DNA of 17,900 nt. Source: CAISGS01 sp044346445. Lineage in GTDB: Bacteria; Pseudomonadota; Alphaproteobacteria; Caulobacterales; Caulobacteraceae. The stretch is from assembly GCA_044346445.1 (NCBI GenBank), contig JBIIZD010000059.1, positions 1 to 17,900 of the forward strand. Direction: 5' to 3'. The notes beneath the pieces were generated by a model. That model had not been told where the DNA came from. It was given only the letters and a program-made list of their open reading frames with translations, and did no database searches. The translations under genes were made by a program, and so were the position numbers. This document shows positions 6,338-14,645 of the stretch, piece after piece (position 1 is the stretch's first letter; every line of letters begins with the position of its first letter).

Positions 6338-7603
6338 CTATCCAACAAGGGTCCGGCTAAAGCCTTGGCTGGCCTTGCTGGCCATCTTGTTGCCAAGAAC
6401 AGCGGTGGCGGTCAGGCCGGGGGCCAGCAGGCCCTCACCAGCGGCCCGCACATCATCGGCGCTGACGGCATCAATCGATGCGCCGATCTCGGTGGCCGTA
6501 AACAGCCGGTCAAACAAAAGCGTCTGGCCAGCCGATTGCTCGGCCCGGGCAAGCGCCGATTCTCTGGCCATGAAGAGTGACGCCTTGAGCTGGGCCTTGG
6601 CGCGGCTAAGCTCGGCCCCATCAATCGTCCGGGTCAGGGCCAAGAGCTCACCCGCCGCAACCTTGGCCAGTTCGGCGGCATCACCCGGCGCGCAACCGGC
6701 ATAGATCCCAAGCACGCCGCCGTCCTGATAACAATCGGCATAGGCATCAATGCCATAGGCAAGACCGCGCCGTTCGCGCGCTTCTTGAAACAGTCTTGAC
6801 GACATGCCGCCGCCCAGCGCCTCGGCGAACACACGAATTGGGAAATAGGCCTCATTGCGCGCACTGGGGGCCGGCAGCATCAAGACCAGATGCGCCTGCT
6901 CCAGCCTGCGTACCTTGGGCTGAACCCCGCCCAGGAACCGCGACGGGGCCATGGCCAAGGCGGCCGGATGGGCGGGCGCATCGCCAAACCAAGCCTCGGC
7001 CAAGGCAAGCAGCTCGGACTCATCGACGGCACCAGATGCACTAATGACGATGGAGGCTGGATCATATAGACCCGCGCGAAAGGCTTCGAGGCTGGCGGGG
7101 GTCGCCGTCTCAATACTGGCCACCGTGCCCAGGATCGGGCGGCCCAGCGGATGATCGCCAAAGGCTGCGGTCTGGGCCAGATCAAAGACATAATCGTCCG
7201 GGGCGTCGGCGGCCTCGGCAATTTCCTGGCCAATGACCTGTTTTTCGCGCACCAGATCGGCTTCCAAAAGGGTCGGGCGGCGGATCAGGTCGGAAATGAT
7301 TTCCATGGCGAGGCCAAGGCCGCCCTTAAGCGCCCGCACCTGAAAGCTGGTGCGTTCATAGCCAGTGGCGGCATTGATCTGGCCGCCCTCGGCCTCAATG
7401 GCCTCAACAATCTGGCGTGAAGAGCGCGGCCCTGCCCCCTTGAACACCATATGCTCTAAAAGGTGCGACCAGCCAGACTGTTCCAAGGTTTCAAACCGCG
7501 CGCCGCGACCCATCACCACCGATAGGGCCAAGGTCTCAAGCCCAGGCATGGGATCGCAAACAAGCCGAACCCCATTTGCCAGGTGGTGCAGGCTTGCGGT
7601 CAA
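6338..7603 (-). CDS. M16-family zinc metallopeptidase
   Basis: A 421-residue processing-type peptidase of the pitrilysin/mitochondrial-processing-peptidase family. The inverted zinc motif HLLEH has His47, Glu50 and His51, and the distal zinc ligand Glu127 (QVIGQEI) is 76 residues later, so the catalytic set is complete. INAATGYERTSF lies between them. The second, non-catalytic domain fills the C-terminal half, and the length is typical of a complete bacterial M16B protein. The start is TTG, overlapping the thrC stop as TTGA, and gives the normal N-terminus (LHHLANGVRLVCDPMP). It is the last gene of the operon, ending 21 nt from the shared terminator. Its natural substrate is unknown; peptide or leader-peptide degradation is typical for the family. 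Confidence 0.92.
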   Translation of the reverse strand: MTASLHHLANGVRLVCDPMPGLETLALSVVMGRGARFETLEQSGWSHLLEHMVFKGAGPRSSRQIVEAIEAEGGQINAATGYERTSFQVRALKGGLGLAMEIISDLIRRPTLLEADLVREKQVIGQEIAEAADAPDDYVFDLAQTAAFGDHPLGRPILGTVASIETATPASLEAFRAGLYDPASIVISASGAVDESELLALAEAWFGDAPAHPAALAMAPSRFLGGVQPKVRRLEQAHLVLMLPAPSARNEAYFPIRVFAEALGGGMSSRLFQEARERRGLAYGIDAYADCYQDGGVLGIYAGCAPGDAAELAKVAAGELLALTRTIDGAELSRAKAQLKASLFMARESALARAEQSAGQTLLFDRLFTATEIGASIDAVSADDVRAAGEGLLAPGLTATAVLGNKMASKASQGFSRTLVG

Positions 7604-9003
7604 GCGGCTGAGCCTGCGAAATCGCGGATAAAGGCCTTCAAGACCACCGGGTCGGCGGGAAGCCGCTCAAACCGCTCGGGCCTTGCGGCAAGGTCGGCGG
7701 CTTGAAGCGGCAGGGCGGGTGCTTGGCCAGACGCTTCCTTTACCGCTTCTGGAAACTTGGCCGCATGGGCCGTGGCTAGGACAACGATCGGGGTGGTCGC
7801 GCCCCTAGTGCCCAGCTTGCGCGCTGCATAGACACCAACGGCCGTATGCGGATCGATCAATTGACCGGTATCAGCGTGGGTGCTGGCAATCGTCGCCGCC
7901 GTATCGGCCTCGCTGACGCCCAGTCCGGCAAAGGTCTGGCGCATGGTCGCCAAGGCCTCGGCGGGAATGTCAAAACCGCCCGTCTCGGCAAAGCCTTTAA
8001 AGGCCTGAAGGGTTGCGGCCCCGTCGCGGCCTGTACACTCAAAATAGAGCCGCTCGAAATTTGAGGCGATCTGGATGTCCATGGCCGGACTGATCGTGGC
8101 CATGACATTGCCAAGCGCATAGCGACCCTGGCTGAGCATCCGGGCCAGTATGTCATTGCCATTGGTCGCCACAAGAATCTGCTCGATCGGCAAACCCATC
8201 TGTTTGGCGACAAAACCGGCATAGGCATCACCAAAATTACCCGTCGGAACAGCAAAGCTTACCGCCCGCTCAGGCGCGCCAAGCGCCGCCGCAGCGGTGA
8301 AATAATAGACGCTTTGCGCCGCGATCCTTGCCCAATTGATCGAATTGACGCCTGACAGATCGACCGCCTTGCGAAAGTCCTGATCCTGGAACATGGCCTT
8401 AACAATGGTTTGGCAATCGTCAAACGTGCCTTGAACGGCAATGGCGCGCACATTGTCTTGCGCCGCCGTGGTCATGAAACGGCGCTGGACCTCACTGATC
8501 CGGCCTTCGGGAAAGAGGACCACCATGCGCGCATGATCGGCCCCGGCAAAGGCCTCTACGGCTGCGCCGCCCGTATCGCCAGAGGTGGCGGCAATAATGG
8601 TCATGGTCCGCCCTTGAGCCGCCAGGGCATAGTCATAGAGCCTGGCCAGCAATTGCATGGCCACGTCCTTAAAGGCCAGGCTTGGGCCGTGAAACAGCTC
8701 CATCTGCCAGATCCCGTCATAGAGCTGGGATAGGGGCGCGACCGCAGCATGAGCAAAATTGGCATAGGCCTTGGCGGTCATCTCATCAATGACCGCGCGG
8801 GGTATGGCGTCCCCGGCAAACTTGGCCACAACCTCAGCGGCGATCTTGGCATAGGGCTGTCCGGCAAAGCCTGCGATCTCGGCCCGCGTAAATTGCGGCC
8901 AGGTCTGGGGCACATAGAGGCCGCCGTCTGGCGCCAGGCCCGCGAGCACAGCATCAAGAAAGCCAATGGCAGGCGAGGCCCCGCGGGTCGATATGTATTT
9001 CAT
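7600..9003 (-). CDS. thrC: threonine synthase
   Basis: A 467-residue PLP enzyme converting O-phospho-L-homoserine to L-threonine, the last step of threonine biosynthesis. The N-terminus MKYISTRG and the GLAPDGGLYVP segment are typical of the bacterial/fungal long-form enzyme. The PLP lysine is Lys112 in SLAFKDVAMQ, and ATSGDTGGAA (139-148) is the phosphate-binding glycine loop. FAVPTGNFGDAYAG, which binds the cofactor, follows in the middle of the protein. The gene starts 1 nt after the SURF1 stop and its stop overlaps the M16 gene start, so it depends on the upstream oxidase operon or on an internal promoter that I do not see. The placement next to oxidase assembly genes is conserved among alphaproteobacteria and implies no functional link by itself. 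Confidence 0.96.
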   Translation of the reverse strand: MKYISTRGASPAIGFLDAVLAGLAPDGGLYVPQTWPQFTRAEIAGFAGQPYAKIAAEVVAKFAGDAIPRAVIDEMTAKAYANFAHAAVAPLSQLYDGIWQMELFHGPSLAFKDVAMQLLARLYDYALAAQGRTMTIIAATSGDTGGAAVEAFAGADHARMVVLFPEGRISEVQRRFMTTAAQDNVRAIAVQGTFDDCQTIVKAMFQDQDFRKAVDLSGVNSINWARIAAQSVYYFTAAAALGAPERAVSFAVPTGNFGDAYAGFVAKQMGLPIEQILVATNGNDILARMLSQGRYALGNVMATISPAMDIQIASNFERLYFECTGRDGAATLQAFKGFAETGGFDIPAEALATMRQTFAGLGVSEADTAATIASTHADTGQLIDPHTAVGVYAARKLGTRGATTPIVVLATAHAAKFPEAVKEASGQAPALPLQAADLAARPERFERLPADPVVLKAFIRDFAGSAA

Positions 9004-9004
9004 C

Positions 9005-9739
9005 TCAATTCCGGCGTCTTCGGATCAGCATGCCGACATAGACACTGGCCAGGGCCACGGCAAGGCCAAACCAGGTCAGGGCATATTCCAGATGCCGGTT
9101 GCTAATCTCAGGCGGCACGGCAATCGGGCGCAAGGCCGTCAGGTCTGGATTGCTGGAGGTCTCGGCAAACAAAAACACAGGGGCCGGATTGGGGGCCTTT
9201 AGCGCCTTGGCCATGCCGGCAATATCGCGCGCATACCACTGGCCGTTCTGCGGCGGCGGGGTGACAAAACTGGCCTTGTCGGGTTGGCGCAGAATGCCGG
9301 TGATCAGCAAGACGTCTTGGGCTGGCCCAACCGAAGGCCGCTCGGTTTGGCTGTCACTGATAAAGCCCCGGTCCACAAGCACCGAGCCATAAGATGACCC
9401 GGTCAGGTCGCAGCGAGAGATCAAGCGCACCCCCGCCTGGCCGTCAATCACAGCATAAAGGCTTAGAAACGGCGCTGTGGCCAGGCCAGGGCAAGCCGCT
9501 GTGGTACGGGCAAAATCAATACGCGACCCAGGCATCAAAACCGCATTGATCGGCCGCGATGGGGCGTCGCGCAGAGCCGCAATCTCGGCCAGCAGGGCCT
9601 GTTTCCACGCCAAGCGCTTAAGCTGCCAACCGCCCAGACCCATCAGGATCGCCAGGGCAATCAGGGTCACAATCGTCAAGCCATAGGGAAACCCGGCGCG
9701 CGGCTTTTCAGATTGAGGATCGGGATGCTCAGTCGTCAT
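9005..9739 (-). CDS. surf1: SURF1 family cytochrome oxidase assembly protein
   Basis: A 244-residue membrane protein that helps insert heme a into subunit I of the aa3 oxidase. It has the family layout: a membrane helix near the N-terminus (about 18-36) running into GGWQLKRLAWK, a periplasmic domain, and a second helix near the C-terminus (about 219-238) preceded by NRHLEYALTWFGLA, the most conserved SURF1 segment. The open frame extends to 9787, but the ATG at 9739 is chosen because upstream residues look random and overlap the DUF983 coding end. This start leaves an 11-nt overlap with that gene. It lies directly between DUF983 and thrC in the oxidase operon. Confidence 0.92.
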   Translation of the reverse strand: MTTEHPDPQSEKPRAGFPYGLTIVTLIALAILMGLGGWQLKRLAWKQALLAEIAALRDAPSRPINAVLMPGSRIDFARTTAACPGLATAPFLSLYAVIDGQAGVRLISRCDLTGSSYGSVLVDRGFISDSQTERPSVGPAQDVLLITGILRQPDKASFVTPPPQNGQWYARDIAGMAKALKAPNPAPVFLFAETSSNPDLTALRPIAVPPEISNRHLEYALTWFGLAVALASVYVGMLIRRRRN

Positions 9740-10088
9740 TTCGGGCCTGTGACGCACGATTGTGAAATTGCAGGGCCAAGAGCACACCCTTGAACGGCCG
9801 CATCAGGCCAAGACACAAGACCACCGTCAAGGGCATCCAGATCACAAGATGCACCCAGACCGGCGGGTGAAGATTAAACTCGGTGAACATCATGGCAAAG
9901 CCGACCACTATGCCCACCACCAAGATCACAAAAACCGAGGCCCCGTCGCCGGGATCGGCTGCTGCCAGATTAAGGCCGCAGGCCTCACACGCCATGCCAA
10001 CGGTCAAGAAGCCGCTGAATAAATGACCCTCTCCGCACTGGGGGCACCGGCCTGCCAGTCCCGCCAGTACCGGATTGGGTCCTGCCAT
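9729..10088 (-). CDS. DUF983 zinc-ribbon membrane protein
   Basis: A 119-residue protein of unknown function. The N-terminus carries two CxxC pairs (Cys15/Cys18 and Cys34/Cys37) in the DUF983 pattern GRCPQCGEGHLFSGFL and CEACGL, suggesting a small metal-binding ribbon. Two hydrophobic stretches follow (about 51-68 and 76-96). DUF983 proteins are commonly encoded between ctaE and SURF1 in alphaproteobacterial oxidase operons, which points to a role in oxidase assembly or metal/heme handling, although this is inference. The ATG abuts the ctaE stop with no gap (TAG then ATG). Confidence 0.88.
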   Translation of the reverse strand: MAGPNPVLAGLAGRCPQCGEGHLFSGFLTVGMACEACGLNLAAADPGDGASVFVILVVGIVVGFAMMFTEFNLHPPVWVHLVIWMPLTVVLCLGLMRPFKGVLLALQFHNRASQARNDD

Positions 10089-10955
10089 CTAGGCGCCGCC
10101 ATAGACGACATAGATGAAGGCGAACAGGAACAACCAGACCACATCCACAAAGTGCCAATACCAGGCCGCCGCCTCAAAGCCAAAATGCTGTTTGGGGGTA
10201 AATCCGCCGCGCATCAGGCGGATCAGACAGACCGCCAAGAAGATGGTGCCGATCAGGACGTGGAAGCCGTGGAAGCCGGTAGCCATAAAGAAGGTTGAGC
10301 CATAAAGGCCCGTATTGGCCGCCTCTTCCGAATAGAACAGGTTTTCGGCCACGATATGGTGATACTCGTAGGCCTGAATACCGGTAAACAGAATGCCCAG
10401 CAGCACGGTCAGGATCAGGCCATTGCGTGCGCCCTTGCGATCCCCAGTTTGCAGCGCATGGTGCGCCCAGGTGACCGTCGTGCCCGACAAGAGCAGCGTC
10501 AAGGTATTGACCAGAGGCAGGTGCCAGGCCGAGACGGTCTCAATGCCCCTCGGTGGCCAAACCGCCCAGGCCGCCTGAACCTCCTCAATAGAGGAAGCCC
10601 CTCTGGCCCCATGGAACAGGGCCATCTCGAAAAAGATCCAGAACCAGGCGACAAAGAACATCACTTCTGAGGCGATGAACAAGATCATGCCATAGCGCAG
10701 GCCGATCGCCACCACGGGGGTATGATCCCCGGCATTGGCCTCCTTGATCACCTCAAGCCACCAGCCGATAAAGGTATAGATCACTCCGGCAAAGCCCAGG
10801 GCAAACAACCACCATGTGCCCTTTTCCAGACCAAACAGGCCCTTCATCCAGACCACGCCACCAATCGCCATGATCATGGCGGCGAATGAGCCAACCAGAG
10901 GCCATGGGCTCGGATTTACGAGGTGATAATCGTGTTTGACAGCGTCTTGAGCCAT
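10089..10955 (-). CDS. ctaE: cytochrome c oxidase subunit III
   Basis: A 288-residue, seven-helix inner-membrane subunit of the aa3 oxidase, which stabilises the proton-uptake path and turnover of subunit I. The N-terminus HDYHLVNPSPWPL, the FIASEVMFFVAWFWIFFEMAL helix region (with its conserved Glu near the middle) and the C-terminal HFGFEAAAWYWHFVDVVWLF are textbook subunit III signatures. The length is normal for the full seven-helix form. It is separated from ctaG by 99 nt containing two small hairpins and is followed without a gap by the DUF983 gene. Confidence 0.97.
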   Translation of the reverse strand: MAQDAVKHDYHLVNPSPWPLVGSFAAMIMAIGGVVWMKGLFGLEKGTWWLFALGFAGVIYTFIGWWLEVIKEANAGDHTPVVAIGLRYGMILFIASEVMFFVAWFWIFFEMALFHGARGASSIEEVQAAWAVWPPRGIETVSAWHLPLVNTLTLLLSGTTVTWAHHALQTGDRKGARNGLILTVLLGILFTGIQAYEYHHIVAENLFYSEEAANTGLYGSTFFMATGFHGFHVLIGTIFLAVCLIRLMRGGFTPKQHFGFEAAAWYWHFVDVVWLFLFAFIYVVYGGA

Positions 10956-10981
10956 ATCCGGCCAACCCCTTGGTAGTGCGG

Positions 10982-11051
10982 GCCTGACACCAGGCGTCCG
11001 CTAAGTCTTTATGTTACTAGCCTATAGCCCCGCGCTTGGCTGCTCGCCAAG
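10982..11051. repeat. two small hairpins in the ctaG-ctaE gap
   Basis: GCCTG-ACAC-CAGGC (10982-10995) and CTTGGC-TGCTC-GCCAAG (11035-11051) are perfect short inverted repeats in the 99 nt between ctaG and ctaE. Neither is followed by a T-run on the minus strand, so they are not normal terminators. They could be RNA-processing or partial attenuation structures. Confidence 0.4.
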
Positions 11052-11054
11052 AGC

Positions 11055-11669
11055 CTAAAGGCGATTTGCAGGTGCGACTTGTCCGCCCGCCTGTTTCTCT
11101 GGTGCGTCAGCATCCGCGAAAAAGGTATAGGACAAGGTAATCTCATCTATGGCCTTGGTATCCTCATCGGTCGCCAATTTCGGATCGACGAAATAAACCA
11201 CTGGAAACTCAATGGTTTGCCCCGGCTGCAAGGTTTGCGATATGAAACAAAAGCATTCAAGCTTCTGAAAATAAGCCCCGGCCTGATCGGGCACGACATT
11301 GTAGGCTGCCCGGCCGGTCGTGGCGGTGTTTCCGGTATTGGTCACTTTAAAAAACGCAAGACCCGTGGCCCCGATCTTCAAGGTCTGGCTCACCTGCTCG
11401 GCCTTGAATGTCCAGGGCAGGCCCCGAACATTGGAATCAAACCGAATCGAGATGGGTTTGGCCAAAACCGTATCGGGCGCGACCTCGGCCTTTCGCACCG
11501 TGCCGCCAAAGCCGGTCAATTGGCAAAACGCCCTATAGAGGGGCACAGAGGCAAACGAAGCCCCGACCATGAGGGCAAAGACCAGGGCGCAGATCGCCGC
11601 CAGCCGGGCATTGCGCCTAGCCTGGGCGGTCGGGTTGAGGTCTGGATTAGAGGGGGCGATTTGCGACAT
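11055..11669 (-). CDS. ctaG: cytochrome c oxidase assembly protein CtaG (Cox11 type)
   Basis: A 204-residue membrane-anchored copper chaperone that delivers copper to the CuB site of subunit I. One N-terminal membrane helix (about 22-41) is followed by SVPLYRAFCQLTGFGGT and a periplasmic immunoglobulin-like domain. The copper-binding motif ECFCF has Cys139 and Cys141, and the third Cys of the family is Cys49 in FCQ. A GTG at 11675 is also in frame, but the ATG at 11669 is preferred, with AGGTGG just upstream. The start lies inside the end of the upstream small membrane protein gene (23-nt overlap), so the two are coupled. Confidence 0.95.
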   Translation of the reverse strand: MSQIAPSNPDLNPTAQARRNARLAAICALVFALMVGASFASVPLYRAFCQLTGFGGTVRKAEVAPDTVLAKPISIRFDSNVRGLPWTFKAEQVSQTLKIGATGLAFFKVTNTGNTATTGRAAYNVVPDQAGAYFQKLECFCFISQTLQPGQTIEFPVVYFVDPKLATDEDTKAIDEITLSYTFFADADAPEKQAGGQVAPANRL

Positions 11670-11841
11670 TTCCACCTAGCTTCACAATGGTTACGACGAA
11701 GACCAAGATGACGAAAACGACCAGACCAATTGCCAAGGCGATATTGCGATTGCGACGGGCCTTGGCCTGTTCGAGCGTTTCTGGGGCCTGTCTAAACTGG
11801 ATCGGTTGATCCAAATTGTCAGGCGCATTAGGCTTGGTCAT
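11647..11841 (-). CDS. small single-helix membrane protein, CoxF-like
   Basis: A 64-residue protein with a polar, charged N-terminus (1-33), one membrane helix (about 34-54, NIALAIGLVVFVILVFVVTIV) and a short tail. A positively charged run ARRNRN precedes the helix, so the N-terminus is probably cytoplasmic. Small genes in this position, between ctaB and ctaG, are found in many alphaproteobacterial oxidase operons and are often labelled CoxF; the similarity here is in size, position and layout. It overlaps the ctaB stop as ATGA and its end overlaps ctaG. Oxidase assembly is the likely role by context only. Confidence 0.8.
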   Translation of the reverse strand: MTKPNAPDNLDQPIQFRQAPETLEQAKARRNRNIALAIGLVVFVILVFVVTIVKLGGNVANRPL

Positions 11842-12869
11842 GAATTGAACCCTTCCAGGAACGGCAGGGGCGCGAAGGGCAAAAGCCCCAGCGTGCGCTC
11901 GGCCAAGAGCGCGGCAAACATCAAGAATAAATAAAGTATTGAAAAAGCAAACAGATTTCTTGCTGTCTTGGCCCCTACCCGCACATCATATAGGCCCGCA
12001 TCCAGACGGGGGTCGGGCGCATCACCGGCATGGCTGCGCAAAAGCCTGAGCGCCAATAGCAAGAAGATTGCGCCGCCAAGCCCGGACACCGCCAAATAGA
12101 TAGGCCCGCCCAGGCCCGTTAGGGCTGGCAATTGGCAAACCGGGATCAGGATCAGGCTATAGATCAAGATTTCCAACCGCGTGTGCTTGGCCCCCTTGAC
12201 CACAGGCAACATGGGCACGCCCGCCTTGGCATAGTCTTCGGACGTATAGAGCGACAGGGCCCAGAAATGCGGCGGGGTCCACAGAAAAATGATCGCGCAC
12301 AGAAGCCAGGCATTGAGCGGGGTTGAACCGCTCGCCGCCGCCCAGCCAATCACCGGCGGCAAGGCACCCGCCAGGCCACCAATAACAATATTCTGCGGCG
12401 TCGAACGCTTGAGCCAGGCTGTATAAACAAGGGCGTAAAACAAGATGGTAAAGGCCAATAGGCCAGCGGCCAGCCAGTTCAGCGCCATACCCATCAGCAT
12501 GACCGAGAACATGGACAGGACCACGCCCAGGGTCAGGGCATCTGCGCCCTGGACCCGGCCCGACGGCACAGGCCGACCGCGCGTGCGGCGCATCTTGGCG
12601 TCAATATCGGCATCGTACCACATATTCAGAGCGCCCGAGGCCCCTGCCCCAACCGCGATGCACAAGACAGCCACCGCCCCCAGAAAGGGATTCACCGGCT
12701 GGCCTGCGCAAACAAGGCCGGTCAGGGCGGTGAACACCACCAGGGACATGACCCTTGGCTTCAATAGGGCCAGATAGTCCTGCCACCGCGCAACCTTGGG
12801 CACGGACTCCGCGTCGGGCGCGGCTCCGGGCAGGTCAGGTGTGGGCACGGTGGCCGCGGATTGGGTCAT
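11838..12869 (-). CDS. ctaB: protoheme IX farnesyltransferase (heme O synthase)
   Basis: A 343-residue polytopic prenyltransferase of the UbiA superfamily, which attaches a farnesyl group to heme B to make heme O, the precursor of heme A for the aa3 oxidase. The first prenyl-diphosphate/Mg site is NMWYDADID (Asn82, Asp86, Asp90), followed by the conserved RTRGRPVPSGR. The second conserved loop is YTSEDYAKAGVPMLPV. The N-terminal 25 or so residues are a Pro/Ala-rich extension before LLKPRVMSLVVFTALTG. It follows ctaD after a 95-nt gap with a GC-rich hairpin and overlaps the next gene by ATGA. Heme A synthase (ctaA) is not in this window. Confidence 0.96.
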   Translation of the reverse strand: MTQSAATVPTPDLPGAAPDAESVPKVARWQDYLALLKPRVMSLVVFTALTGLVCAGQPVNPFLGAVAVLCIAVGAGASGALNMWYDADIDAKMRRTRGRPVPSGRVQGADALTLGVVLSMFSVMLMGMALNWLAAGLLAFTILFYALVYTAWLKRSTPQNIVIGGLAGALPPVIGWAAASGSTPLNAWLLCAIIFLWTPPHFWALSLYTSEDYAKAGVPMLPVVKGAKHTRLEILIYSLILIPVCQLPALTGLGGPIYLAVSGLGGAIFLLLALRLLRSHAGDAPDPRLDAGLYDVRVGAKTARNLFAFSILYLFLMFAALLAERTLGLLPFAPLPFLEGFNS

Positions 12870-12904
12870 GATGGCTTAAAACTTCTTTGTCCAATCGATA
12901 CGAA

Positions 12905-12940
12905 GGGCGCGGCATCAGCCCAACAGCCGTCACCGCGCCC
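12905..12940. repeat. GC-rich hairpin between ctaD and ctaB
   Basis: GGGCGCGG (12905-12912) and CCGCGCCC (12933-12940) form a perfect 8-bp, all-GC stem with a 20-nt loop in the 95-nt gap after ctaD. On the transcribed (minus) strand there is no T-run after it, so it is more likely a processing or mRNA-stability structure protecting ctaC-ctaD mRNA than a full terminator. Confidence 0.45.
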
Positions 12941-12964
12941 CCCAATGGTCTTGGTATAGGCTCT

Positions 12965-14623
12965 TTAGTGACCGTCGTCCTTAATCACCGGCAGCGTATT
13001 AAACTGGTGGAAGGGCGGCGGTGAAGGCAGGGTCCATTCCAAGGTGGTGGCACCCACGCCCCAAGGATTAGCCTCGGCCTTGCGCCGACGAATAGCCGCT
13101 TCCAGACACACGATCAGGAAGACAACCACGCCGACAACCGTAATCTCATAGCCAATGGTCGAGACATGGTTCCAATAGGTAAAGGCCTCTGGATAATCCA
13201 CATAGCGGCGCGGCATGCCCTGCAGGCCCAAGAAGTGCTGCGGGAAGAAGATCAGGTTTACGCCGACAAAGGTGATCCAGAAGTGGGCGGCGCCAAGGAA
13301 CTCATTGTACTTCACGCCCCACATCTTCTCGAACCAGTAATAGAAGCCCGCAAAAATGGCGAACACGGCCCCGAGCGACAGCACATAATGGAAGTGGGCC
13401 ACCACATAATAGGTATCGTGCAAGGCATAATCGATGGCCGCATTGGCCAGAACCACGCCGGTAACGCCACCGACCGTGAACAGGAATATAAAGCCCATGG
13501 CCCAGAGCATGGGCGTCTTGAAGTCGATCGATCCGCCCCACATGGTGGCGATCCACGAAAACACCTTAATGCCGGTTGGCACCGCAATGACCAAGGTCGC
13601 CGCGACGAAATAGGCTCGCAGATTAATGGTCATGCCCACCGTATACATATGGTGCGCCCAGACCAGAAAGCCGACAAAGCCAATCGCCACCATGGCATAG
13701 GCCATGGCCAGATAGCCAAAGATTGGCTTTTTGGAGAAGGTCGAGACGATGTGGCTGATAATGCCAAAGCCTGGAAGGATAAGGATATACACTTCTGGGT
13801 GACCAAAGAACCAGAACAGGTGCTGGAACATCAGCGGATCACCACCACCGGCGGGATCAAAGAAGTGGGTGCCGAAATTGCGGTCGGTCAGCAGCATGGT
13901 GATCGCACCAGCCAGCACAGGCAAGGACAAGAGCAGCAGGAAGGCTGTGATCAGAACCGACCAGGCAAAGAGTGGCATACGGTGCAAGGTCATGCCCGGC
14001 GCGCGCATATTAAAGATGGTGGTGATGAAATTGATTGCGCCCAAGATCGAGCTGGCACCAGCAAGGTGGATCGACAAGATCGCCAAATCCATAGACGGGC
14101 CAACATGCCCTGATGTCGATAGCGGCGGATACATGGTCCAACCGCCACCAAAGCCCTTGCCTGGACCACCGTCAGTGAACATGGACATGATAAGCAAGAT
14201 CCAAGACGCCATAAGGAGCCAGAACGAGATATTGTTCATCCGTGGGAAGGCCATGTCCGGCGCACCGATCATGATCGGCACGAACCAGTTGCCAAACCCG
14301 CCAATCATGGCCGGCATGACCATGAAAAAGATCATGATCAGGGCGTGGGCGGTCACGACCGCATTATAGCCATGTTTTGACTGCTCAATAAGACCAAGCA
14401 GACTGATGGTCGAGGTCTCGCTGAAAATCTGGATGCCCGGCTGGTCCAGCTCAAGGCGGATCAGACCCGATAGGGCACCACCCACCAGGCCCGCCATAAT
14501 GGCGAACAGGATGTAGAGCGTGCCAATATCCTTGTGATTGGTGGATAAGAACCACCGGGTAAAGAACCCCGGCTTGTGATCATGATCATCATGACCATAG
14601 GCGTGAGCGGCGGAATTTGCCAT
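12965..14623 (-). CDS. ctaD: cytochrome c oxidase subunit I (aa3 type)
   Basis: A 552-residue, twelve-helix catalytic subunit that reduces oxygen to water and pumps protons. Heme a ligands are His93 (TAHAL) and His412, and the heme a3 ligand is His410. CuB ligands are His275, His324 and His325, with the cross-linked Tyr279 in HPEVY. Glu277 in HPEVY and Asp123 (GAPDMAFPR) mark an A1-type D channel. Lys353 (TGIKVFSW) marks the K channel. Every one of these residues sits one position before its Paracoccus denitrificans counterpart, which supports the chosen ATG. The N-terminus has a His/Asp-rich stretch (HDDHDHK). The gap from ctaC is 22 nt. Confidence 0.98.
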   Translation of the reverse strand: MANSAAHAYGHDDHDHKPGFFTRWFLSTNHKDIGTLYILFAIMAGLVGGALSGLIRLELDQPGIQIFSETSTISLLGLIEQSKHGYNAVVTAHALIMIFFMVMPAMIGGFGNWFVPIMIGAPDMAFPRMNNISFWLLMASWILLIMSMFTDGGPGKGFGGGWTMYPPLSTSGHVGPSMDLAILSIHLAGASSILGAINFITTIFNMRAPGMTLHRMPLFAWSVLITAFLLLLSLPVLAGAITMLLTDRNFGTHFFDPAGGGDPLMFQHLFWFFGHPEVYILILPGFGIISHIVSTFSKKPIFGYLAMAYAMVAIGFVGFLVWAHHMYTVGMTINLRAYFVAATLVIAVPTGIKVFSWIATMWGGSIDFKTPMLWAMGFIFLFTVGGVTGVVLANAAIDYALHDTYYVVAHFHYVLSLGAVFAIFAGFYYWFEKMWGVKYNEFLGAAHFWITFVGVNLIFFPQHFLGLQGMPRRYVDYPEAFTYWNHVSTIGYEITVVGVVVFLIVCLEAAIRRRKAEANPWGVGATTLEWTLPSPPPFHQFNTLPVIKDDGH

Positions 14624-14645
14624 AATCTTGCGCTTCCTTAGACGA

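Noticed and set aside
13166..14113. Plus-strand open frame of about 315 codons opposite ctaD
   Set aside because: Composition is shadow-like (rich in His, Asp, Gly, Arg) and ctaD is certain on the other strand.
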